A DNA stretch of 29,008 bases from an uncultured Bacilli bacterium (GTDB lineage Bacteria; Bacillota_I; Bacilli_A; RF39; UBA660). Positions 20,579-26,332 of the stretch are shown here, piece after piece. The notes below the pieces were generated by a model. The model saw only the letters and a program-made list of their open reading frames with translations. It ran no database searches and had not been told where the DNA came from. How positions within the stretch are numbered: position 1 is the stretch's first letter; every line of letters starts with the position of its first letter. The stretch lies in NCBI GenBank assembly GCA_910586865.1, contig CAJUIY010000002.1:31136-60143 (forward strand). Direction: 5' to 3'. The position numbers and the translations under genes were made by a program.

Positions 20579-20602
20579 GAAATTTTTCTCACTTAGATTT
20601 TT
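20567..20602 (+). terminator. 16-bp perfect terminator hairpin between relaxosome genes
   Basis: AAATCTAAGTGAGAAA (20567-20582) pairs perfectly with TTTCTCACTTAGATTT (20585-20600), followed by further Ts. The TGA stop of the preceding gene is in the stem. The gene at 20620 begins 18 nt after it, so relaxase expression depends on read-through. Confidence 0.85.
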
Positions 20603-20619
20603 AGAAAGGAAGATTTAAA

Positions 20620-20976
20620 ATGGTTAGAACAACAATACGATTGAATGAAAATGAAAAGTTAACTTTAGAAAAAATAAAATTATCTTTAAATAAAAAATCC
20701 ACATCAGAAGTGATTAGATATTTAATAAATAACTATCAATATGATAAATGTGATGGTGATTCTACTTCCTCTGAAAATGATAAAACAGAATTACTAAAAG
20801 ACATACAAAAAGAAATTGTTCAAAATAGTAAAACAGTTTCGTTAACGATAGAGCTTTTGAAACAATTTTATGGAGAAATGTCATATAAAGAATATGATAA
20901 GAGTGCAAGAAATAATTCTAGAGTAAAACAATTTTTGAATGATTATTATAATCCAGATGATTCGTTTATGAAGTAG
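20620..20976 (+). CDS. ribbon-helix-helix relaxosome accessory protein (MobC-like)
   Basis: 118 aa. The N-terminus M-V-R-T-T-I-R-L-N-E-N-E-K plus helix and S-T-S-E-V-I-R-Y-L-I-N-N is a textbook ribbon-helix-helix domain (about 1-42). A linker and a helical C-terminal part follow. Proteins of this form bind oriT and load the relaxase. It ends 7 nt before the relaxase start. AAAGGAAG serves as ribosome binding site. Confidence 0.75.
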   Translation: MVRTTIRLNENEKLTLEKIKLSLNKKSTSEVIRYLINNYQYDKCDGDSTSSENDKTELLKDIQKEIVQNSKTVSLTIELLKQFYGEMSYKEYDKSARNNSRVKQFLNDYYNPDDSFMK

Positions 20977-20983
20977 GTAGTAT

Positions 20984-22267
20984 ATGGATAAAAAGAAAAC
21001 ACCAATAGTCGTTTCTCCTTCACGATGGATTTATTCAAAAAATAATCCTGATGTAAAGAAAGAAAAAATATACAAAAATGGGAAACTGGTAGAGAATGTA
21101 GTTGATTATCCAAGAAGAAAACAAGAAGTTATGCTAATGACTTCTTATTATGATGGAAAATTAAAACATGCTACCTTTCAAAGTTATTTGATGGAAGATG
21201 GTCATAATGCTACTGATGAGGAAGCAGGTAAGAGATCAAAAGAATATTTAAAAGCATGGGAAAATTCAAATGTATATCAGACGATATTGTCATTTGATAA
21301 TGAGTTTATAGATGAAAATATTTCTCTTGATAGCTTATCAAAAAAGTTAATGACAAAAATAATGCCTCAATATCTAAAAAAAATAGGATTTCAGGAACCA
21401 AAGAAAATGCTTTATAATGCTTCTCTTCATTTAGATAGCAAATCTGGTCATTATCATTATCATATTTCTTTTACAGAAAAAGAAGCTAACTATAAATCCC
21501 CTTCATCAAAAAAATATATGAAACCAAAATATAGACGAAGAGGAAAAATTGATATAGAAGATTTAAATTATTTAAAAAGAATTACCACATTAGAAATTAA
21601 AAGACAATCTCTTTTAAAAGATAAACGAATACAGCTAAATAAAGATATAGAAGATATTAAAGAAAGATTTAATATTAATAGTGATAATTTCATTTTGCAT
21701 AATATTAAGGATTTACATCTTCAAGATCAAATTGATGAGTTATCGGAATTAATTAAAGAAGAAAGAAGAAACAAAACTCAAAAAATAAAATTCAACTCCT
21801 TAAAAAACAAAAAAATAAAAAATCTAACAAAAAAGATAACTCAAGAATTGTATAAAGATTTATTAAAAGACGAAAAAGAAAGTTTTGAATCCACTTTAAA
21901 GGAAATAAATAGCTATTATCAAAAATTGAATAATGCTAATAATGTAAAAGAAATTATTAATGAAACTCAAGAGAGTATAAAAAAAAGAGAGTATGTTGAT
22001 AATTTTGTATATAATGCAATAATCAACAACCTTAGAAACACCAAAAAACAAAAATTATCAAAGGAAGATATTGTAAAAGAAATAGTTGTGAAAGAATATA
22101 CAAATAAAAATCACGTTCCAAATAAAAAAAATAACATAATAAATCATTTGCTAAAAAAACCTTCCAGAGCAAAAATTAAAAGAGGAATTTATTCTTTAAA
22201 AGAAGAAATGGAAAAAGCAACGGAAGAATTTAGTAAATCGTTTAGTGTACAGACATATAAACAGTAA
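20984..22267 (+). CDS. MobP-type HUH relaxase
   Basis: 427 aa. The metal-binding motif is H149-L-D151 followed by H156-Y-H158-Y-H160-I, matching the H-x-D...H-x-H motif III of MobP relaxases. Tyrosines at 55-56 (M-T-S-Y-Y-D-G) are candidates for the nucleophile, and V-Y-Q-T-I-L-S-F-D-N-E-F (98-109) resembles a block typical of the MobP2 group. The C-terminal half (from about 195) is a long charged coiled coil. Relaxases nick oriT, bind the 5' end covalently and are carried into the recipient. There is no primase or helicase domain. Confidence 0.85.
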   Translation: MDKKKTPIVVSPSRWIYSKNNPDVKKEKIYKNGKLVENVVDYPRRKQEVMLMTSYYDGKLKHATFQSYLMEDGHNATDEEAGKRSKEYLKAWENSNVYQTILSFDNEFIDENISLDSLSKKLMTKIMPQYLKKIGFQEPKKMLYNASLHLDSKSGHYHYHISFTEKEANYKSPSSKKYMKPKYRRRGKIDIEDLNYLKRITTLEIKRQSLLKDKRIQLNKDIEDIKERFNINSDNFILHNIKDLHLQDQIDELSELIKEERRNKTQKIKFNSLKNKKIKNLTKKITQELYKDLLKDEKESFESTLKEINSYYQKLNNANNVKEIINETQESIKKREYVDNFVYNAIINNLRNTKKQKLSKEDIVKEIVVKEYTNKNHVPNKKNNIINHLLKKPSRAKIKRGIYSLKEEMEKATEEFSKSFSVQTYKQ

Positions 22268-22294
22268 TTAGTAGATTTTTCAATCACACTATAG

Positions 22295-22300
22295 TATAAT
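22295..22300 (+). promoter_or_regulatory. candidate -10 box before the AbiE-like pair
   Basis: TATAAT lies 25 bp before the ATG of the antitoxin-like gene, with no strong -35 (TAGATT at 17-bp distance). It would give the toxin-antitoxin pair its own transcript. Confidence 0.45.
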
Positions 22301-22324
22301 ATTAACAATGAGAGGAGTGATACC

Positions 22325-22789
22325 ATGAATGATATTAATAAAAGTATTTATGATTATGCAAAGGAAATAAGTAATTCAAAGATGATGTGTTTTTATGATG
22401 CATATAAAGTGTTACTTGAAGGTATAGATTGCATAGTTTGTTTAGAAAGTGCTTCTGACTTACAAGGATTTTCCAACGGTGGATTCAGAAATAAAATATA
22501 TGTATATTCAACAGAGAATATTGATAAACCATACCTAAAATGTTTTCTAGTTGATAGTTTAGAAAATATTCCTTATGTTAATCATAAAAACATAAAGGTA
22601 ACTCCTATTGAAAATACAATAAATGATATGTTGATTAGAAAAGAAACAGATGATCAAATTTTATTTGAGACGTTTGCAAATTATTATTTTACTAATAATT
22701 GCTCCTATAATAAATTGAATATCCCTAAACAATTAGAAAAAAAAGCAAAAATATATCAAGAAGGGGGGAAGAGCTATTATGAAACATAG
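22325..22789 (+). CDS. AbiEi-like antitoxin
   Basis: 154 aa. C-L-E-S-A-S-D-L-Q-G-F (40-50), the strand I-Y-V-Y-S and I-K-V-T-P-I-E-N-T-I-N-D-M-L-I-R (about 90-105) follow the pattern of AbiEi antitoxins and related transcription factors. The N-terminal winged helix is short or diverged. It overlaps the AbiEii-like toxin gene by 11 nt, the order expected for type IV toxin-antitoxin pairs. The antitoxin represses the operon and counteracts the toxin without a stable complex. AGAGGAG precedes the ATG. Confidence 0.72.
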   Translation: MNDINKSIYDYAKEISNSKMMCFYDAYKVLLEGIDCIVCLESASDLQGFSNGGFRNKIYVYSTENIDKPYLKCFLVDSLENIPYVNHKNIKVTPIENTINDMLIRKETDDQILFETFANYYFTNNCSYNKLNIPKQLEKKAKIYQEGGKSYYET

Positions 22790-23516
22790 AAGTATAGAGC
22801 AAGAATCTTTTTTATATAAAATAGTGGAGGAATTATCTAGAGATAATGCCCCAATTGTTTTTAAAGGTGGACTTGCATTAAAAGATTTATTATATATTAA
22901 TAATCCAGATTTAAATATTGATAGAAAGACCATAGATATAGATGCAAATTGGATTGGAAAATATGATGCATTAAAAATAAATCAATATCTTGAAAACACT
23001 ATTAAGAAAATAGATTCTAATTACAAGCTTGTATTGTATCGTGAGGCAAATGATAATAAATCAATGGGTTTTAATATTGTCAATGAAGAAGAGGAAATTA
23101 TAACAAAGATAGATTTAGATATAAAAGATAATCCTTTTTATGTTATATGTAATGTAAATGATGTAGAAATTAAATATTCATCTTTAGAGAAAATAATGGC
23201 AGATAAATTATCCTCTATATCAAATGAGCATATTTTTCGAAGAACAAAAGATATTCTAGATGCTTATTTAATTGTAAAAAATAATAAAGTAGATATAGAT
23301 AAAATTAAGGATATTTTAGACTATGATGGAAGAAAATTAGGGGATTTTTCTACTATGCTATCGAATAAAGAAATATTAGAAGAGTCTTATAAGAAATTAA
23401 CTGGTATATCAAATAAACCTGAATTTTCTGAAGTTTGGAAGGTAGTAACAGAATATATACAAGAAAATGAATTAATTATAAATGAAAAAGAAGAAGACTA
23501 CGAAATGGAGATGTAG
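22779..23516 (+). CDS. AbiEii/AbiGii-family nucleotidyltransferase toxin
   Basis: 245 aa. The nucleotidyltransferase signature is complete at the N-terminus: F-K-G-G-L-A-L (28-34) followed by D53-I-D55. Further on, I-M-A-D-K-L-S-S-I-S and R-R-T-K-D-I-L-D-A-Y (about 153-180) are the conserved blocks III and IV. AbiEii enzymes modify tRNA ends and arrest growth upon phage infection, and they stabilise mobile elements. A strong GGGGGGAAGAG precedes ATG 22779. The C-terminus E-E-D-Y-E-M-E-M is the shared tail, absent from the AbiEii family as I know it, and overlaps a terminator. Confidence 0.85.
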   Translation: MKHRSIEQESFLYKIVEELSRDNAPIVFKGGLALKDLLYINNPDLNIDRKTIDIDANWIGKYDALKINQYLENTIKKIDSNYKLVLYREANDNKSMGFNIVNEEEEIITKIDLDIKDNPFYVICNVNDVEIKYSSLEKIMADKLSSISNEHIFRRTKDILDAYLIVKNNKVDIDKIKDILDYDGRKLGDFSTMLSNKEILEESYKKLTGISNKPEFSEVWKVVTEYIQENELIINEKEEDYEMEM

Positions 23517-23523
23517 TCTTTTT
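23494..23523 (+). terminator. terminator overlapping the AbiEii-like C-terminus
   Basis: AAGACTAC (23494-23501) pairs with GTAGTCTT (23513-23520), containing the TAG stop, with a T-run to 23523. Loop GAAATGGAGAT encodes part of the tail. Confidence 0.8.
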
Positions 23524-23548
23524 CAATGTACGAAAGGAGAGATGCTTA

Positions 23549-23704
23549 TTGTTAGAGCGAATTTTTAGATTTATAGTATCACTGATAGTGATTTTTATTA
23601 TATGCTTGATATTCTTACATTACAAGCAGCAAATTTTAAATGTAGTATTAGAAATGAAATACTTGATAATTTCAATATTTAATAGCATCTTTGAAGGTGT
23701 TTAA
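23549..23704 (+). CDS. 51-aa single-pass membrane protein
   Basis: TTG 23549 follows AAAGGAGA (23533-23540) at 8 nt. The product begins M-L-E-R-I-F-R-F then a long hydrophobic segment (about 8-23) and an amphipathic C-terminus. The nearby ATG 23542 stops after 8 codons. The stop overlaps the ATG of the CAP-domain gene (TAATG), so the two are coupled. Function unknown. Confidence 0.65.
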   Translation: MLERIFRFIVSLIVIFIICLIFLHYKQQILNVVLEMKYLIISIFNSIFEGV

Positions 23705-24474
23705 TGCATAGGATAAATCTAAAAAAGATATATAAAAAGACTCATTGTAAGTTTACCAAAAAAGGATTTAGAAATAAAATACAGGCTATTTTAACTACTA
23801 TTTTAGTGTTATTTCTTTTAATAATATTATTTTTATTAATAATTTTGAACAATGGTACATCTTATATTAATAAAAATATAAGAGTAACAAGAAAAATTGA
23901 AGATAGGTTCTCTTCGTTTAATTCCGAAGAAGAGAATAGAGAACCACAAGATACTATAGAAAATAATAACGATATGATAAATTATGATTCTTCCTCACCA
24001 GAAAATACTAATGTTCAAACGATAGAGGAGAACAAAGTGATTCAAAGTAAATCATCTCAATCATCTATACAATCAACACCAATTCCAGAAGAATCGTTCT
24101 CCGTAATAGAAACTCCAAATGGAAATAAAATAGAAATAGAAGTATTAGCCCATATTAATAATTTACGTGATATGGTTGGAGCTCAAAAATTAACTTGGGA
24201 TAATAATATTTATTCCTTCGCTAAAATACGTGCTAATGAAATTAGCAACCTATATTCTCATGTTCGACCAGATGGAACAACAACTGCTTCTTCTCAAATT
24301 TCAATTAGAGCAGAAAATCTTGCTTATGGACAAATAAGTTCTAGTGAAATTTTTTCAGATTGGAAAAATAGCCCAACACATTATAATAATTTAATAGATT
24401 CATCATATTCTAAAGGGGCTGTATCTTATTTCATAAAAGATGATGTTTTTTATTGGGTTTTTCTAGCTTCGTAA
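23704..24474 (+). CDS. membrane-anchored CAP/SCP-domain protein
   Basis: 256 aa. A basic N-terminus, a membrane segment at about 28-50, a Ser/Glu/Asn-rich linker to about 140, then a CAP domain: H-I-N-N-L-R near its start, L-Y-S-H-V-R-P-D-G (the first His), R-A-E-N-L-A and W-K-N-S-P-T-H-Y-N-N (the second His). Bacterial CAP proteins are secreted and often surface associated; the molecular activity is unsettled. As with the 8540 and 26333 products, the anchor is N-terminal and there is no sorting signal. Confidence 0.82.
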   Translation: MHRINLKKIYKKTHCKFTKKGFRNKIQAILTTILVLFLLIILFLLIILNNGTSYINKNIRVTRKIEDRFSSFNSEEENREPQDTIENNNDMINYDSSSPENTNVQTIEENKVIQSKSSQSSIQSTPIPEESFSVIETPNGNKIEIEVLAHINNLRDMVGAQKLTWDNNIYSFAKIRANEISNLYSHVRPDGTTTASSQISIRAENLAYGQISSSEIFSDWKNSPTHYNNLIDSSYSKGAVSYFIKDDVFYWVFLAS

Positions 24475-24497
24475 AAAAAACTAAAAAAATGAGTACG

Positions 24498-24531
24498 ATG
24501 CACAGGTATGCACACCATTCTATGTTAATAT
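24498..24531 (+). promoter_or_regulatory. 10-bp tandem-repeat promoter element, copy 2
   Basis: ATGCACAGGT ATGCACACCA (24498-24517) then TGTTAATAT (24523-24531), with the same spacing as 8418-8451; over 47 bp the two copies differ at two positions. It lies 24 bp after the CAP gene. No -35 box. Confidence 0.5.
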
Positions 24532-24566
24532 GGTATCATGAAGAAAAAATAAAAAAAAGAGCAATT

Positions 24567-24599
24567 TGCAACATCATGCAACATCGAGTGTGTTAATAT
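24567..24599 (+). promoter_or_regulatory. 10-bp tandem-repeat promoter element, copy 3 (different repeat)
   Basis: TGCAACATCA TGCAACATCG (24567-24586) then TGTTAATAT (24591-24599). The repeat sequence differs from copies 1 and 2 but period, placement and -10 are preserved (7 nt from the second repeat to TAATAT in each case). It would transcribe the short terminated leader at 24606-24682. Confidence 0.5.
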
Positions 24600-24605
24600 G
24601 ATATT

Positions 24606-24682
24606 GTGAGCAAAAAAGAGAAAAAGATTACAAAGATGAAATGCCCCCTATAGGGTATACATCAAGATTGTAGTCTTTTTTT
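24606..24682 (+). ncRNA. short leader or small RNA ending in a long terminator
   Basis: From the -10 at 24594, transcription would start near 24606 and meet a long hairpin: AGATTACAA (24625-24633) with TTGTAGTCT (24668-24676), inner GATG/CATC (24635-24638, 24660-24663) and palindromic CCCTATAGGG (24646-24655) at the top, then T7. The result is a transcript of about 77 nt, or an attenuator for the gene at 24702. Confidence 0.5.
24625..24682 (+). terminator. long-stem intrinsic terminator
   Basis: The 9-bp base stem (one G-U), inner stems and the T7 tract at 24676-24682 make this a convincing terminator. The right arm GTAGTCTTTTTT is the same as in the gene-end terminators at 23494 and 25264. 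Confidence 0.75.
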
Positions 24683-24701
24683 AATAGAAGGAGAGATATT
24701 G

Positions 24702-25286
24702 ATGTATAACAAGTATTTTAGATTAGAGGAAGAAAAAGGATTCATAATTTCATCATCTTGGGAACGTGATTATGGAGATATTGCATATAATGTTCTTTTA
24801 TATGAGAATAATAAAAATATAGCAGATGTCATTATTTGTATGGATGAGACAATAAAAGATTTATCAGAAGCTACACAGATAAAAGAAATTAGAGAATATC
24901 TTGAAAATTCATTTGAAGAGTTAAAATCATTACCCAAATTATCTAAAACCAGTAAACTTATGCAAGAAATGGTTGATTCAGTTTGTGTATCAGAAGCACA
25001 AATGTGTCATGTTACAAATGAAGATTGGTTTTACTATAAAGAAACTTATAATGATATTGATTTAAAGTCATTAAAAAAGGAAGTAGAAAAATATAATTTA
25101 TCGAATTACTTACAAGTTGGTTCTTCAACAGAAGAATATGTAATAGTTGGATATGGAGATTTACCAACTTTATTTAATGATGATAGAAGTTTATCTAAAG
25201 AATTAATAGAAATAGAATCTGATACAATACAACAGAGTATACAAGATGAGGAAGATAAAAAAGAAGATTACGGAATGGAAATGTAG
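24702..25286 (+). CDS. acidic hypothetical protein with EDYGMEM tail
   Basis: 194 aa, acidic, soluble, not recognised. ATG 24702 follows GAAGGAGA at normal distance; TTG 24699 is less well placed. The N-terminal 60 residues look like a small alpha/beta domain and the rest is helical. It ends K-K-E-D-Y-G-M-E-M, with a terminator overlapping the tail. Upstream lies the attenuator-like leader, so expression is probably conditional. Confidence 0.78.
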   Translation: MYNKYFRLEEEKGFIISSSWERDYGDIAYNVLLYENNKNIADVIICMDETIKDLSEATQIKEIREYLENSFEELKSLPKLSKTSKLMQEMVDSVCVSEAQMCHVTNEDWFYYKETYNDIDLKSLKKEVEKYNLSNYLQVGSSTEEYVIVGYGDLPTLFNDDRSLSKELIEIESDTIQQSIQDEEDKKEDYGMEM

Positions 25287-25295
25287 TCTTTTTTT
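25264..25295 (+). terminator. terminator overlapping the EDYGMEM codons
   Basis: AAGATTAC (25264-25271) pairs with GTAGTCTT (25283-25290), one G-U, followed by a T-run to 25295. The loop GGAATGGAAAT encodes the tail. Confidence 0.75.
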
Positions 25296-25315
25296 GATGA
25301 AAGGAGAGCGATATT

Positions 25316-25729
25316 ATAAGAATATTAGAAAAATTAGGTGAAAATATAAAACTTTGCGTAGATGAAATGTTAGATGATATTGATTATCAATATCTTGAAA
25401 ATTCTTTTTCAAGTAAGAATTTATCTACAGTATATCAAGCACTAGACGAAGAATGTCTAATAGAAAATTATTTTGAGACAAATAACTTTTCTTCCTTAGA
25501 AGATTTGAAACGTAATTTAGGAGAAGAGTTAATTAAAGTAGATGAAAATAATGATTCCTATTTAATGTTACCACATTCAAAAATTTATATTTTTGAAAAA
25601 GACAACGATATTTTTATAAATCCAATTTTAAAGATTAATCTAGGCGAAGATAATTATATAGATTTTAATATGCTATTGTATGAAAAATATAATAACTTAG
25701 CAAAAGATAAGGAAGAAAAAGTAATGTAG
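25316..25729 (+). CDS. hypothetical acidic protein, probable non-AUG start
   Basis: The frame is open from just after AAAGGAGA (25300-25307). No ATG, GTG or TTG lies in range of this ribosome binding site; in-frame ATT 25313 or ATA 25316 do, and the next ATG (25367) has no Shine-Dalgarno. The leader matches that of the pilin gene at 13370 (GATATTATA then ATG), but here the equivalent codon is AGA. The extended product is about 137 aa, acidic, soluble, ending E-E-K-V-M; not recognised. Confidence 0.6.
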   Translation: MRILEKLGENIKLCVDEMLDDIDYQYLENSFSSKNLSTVYQALDEECLIENYFETNNFSSLEDLKRNLGEELIKVDENNDSYLMLPHSKIYIFEKDNDIFINPILKINLGEDNYIDFNMLLYEKYNNLAKDKEEKVM

Positions 25730-25735
25730 AAAAAA

Positions 25736-25859
25736 ATGGAAATCTTGCCAAGTGTTGAATTAACTATTTTTATGACTGTTATTACTCCTTATCCTTTTTA
25801 TATTTTTAATTTCTCTTTATATTAAAACCTTTTTACCGAAAATGGGGCAAGACAAGTAA
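25736..25859 (+). pseudogene. frameshifted small membrane-peptide gene
   Basis: ATG 25736 opens M-E-I-L-P-S-V-E-L-T-I-F-M and stops at 25823-25825. From 25776 another frame reads L-L-L-L-I-L-F-I-F-L-I-S-L-Y and a polar end (K-M-G-Q-D-K) to TAA 25857-25859. Removing A25775 joins them into a 39-residue one-span membrane peptide. TCTTGCC (25743-25749) and GGCAAGA (25846-25852) also form a perfect inverted repeat across it. Confidence 0.3.
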
Positions 25860-25882
25860 CTGATATGTGGTTTAGAAGTTAC
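25856..25882 (+). other. hairpin in the 25730-25911 gap
   Basis: GTAACT (25856-25861) pairs with AGTTAC (25877-25882). The following sequence is AT-rich without a clean T-run, so it is a weak terminator at best. Confidence 0.3.
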
Positions 25883-25911
25883 AATTTTATATTATGTAAT
25901 TAAATTAGGAG

Positions 25912-26307
25912 ATGATTGAAATAACAAATAAGAAAATATTAGCAGAACTTAAAAAAAGCTATGCCTATTTACAAGATATAAGAGAAAATGGTTGCAATGA
26001 ACAACTAGAATCCGTTCAAATTAATCAATTAGAAGTGGCTATGAATAAAATTTCAGATATTTATCGAGATTTTTATAATTCATTGGATAGACATTTAGAA
26101 ATCCCACCTGATAAATTAGAATCGGACGATTTCTTTGATGACTTAGGTATATCTAAATTACGAATTAGTTCTAATGTTTCAGAAGACTATGAAGCAGTTT
26201 ATGATGATGGAAATTCAGATATCCTATCCTTTAAAGATATAGGTTATGATTGGACAGATGATAGGGATTATTTAGAAAAAGAGGAGAGCTACGGAATGGA
26301 AATGTAG
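25912..26307 (+). CDS. acidic hypothetical protein with ESYGMEM tail, start ambiguous
   Basis: 131 aa in the longest form. ATG 25912 directly abuts its only Shine-Dalgarno (AGGAG, 25907-25911), leaving no spacer; in-frame ATA 25921 has normal spacing and, as at gene 188, is followed by ACA. The C-terminal half is very acidic (D-D-F-F-D-D and similar). It ends E-E-S-Y-G-M-E-M with a terminator overlapping. Not recognised. Confidence 0.72.
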   Translation: MIEITNKKILAELKKSYAYLQDIRENGCNEQLESVQINQLEVAMNKISDIYRDFYNSLDRHLEIPPDKLESDDFFDDLGISKLRISSNVSEDYEAVYDDGNSDILSFKDIGYDWTDDRDYLEKEESYGMEM

Positions 26308-26315
26308 TCTTTTTT
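26287..26315 (+). terminator. terminator overlapping the ESYGMEM codons
   Basis: GCTAC (26288-26292) pairs with GTAGT (26304-26308), one G-U, then TCTTTTTT. The stem is weaker than in the three relatives, yet the loop GGAATGGAAAT is identical to that at 25272-25282. Confidence 0.5.
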
Positions 26316-26332
26316 ATGAAGGGAGGAATTAA

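Noticed and set aside
24641..24660. CsoR-type operator GCCCCCTATAGGGTAT
   Set aside because: It forms the apex of the terminator hairpin and is not placed over a promoter, so structure is the simpler explanation.
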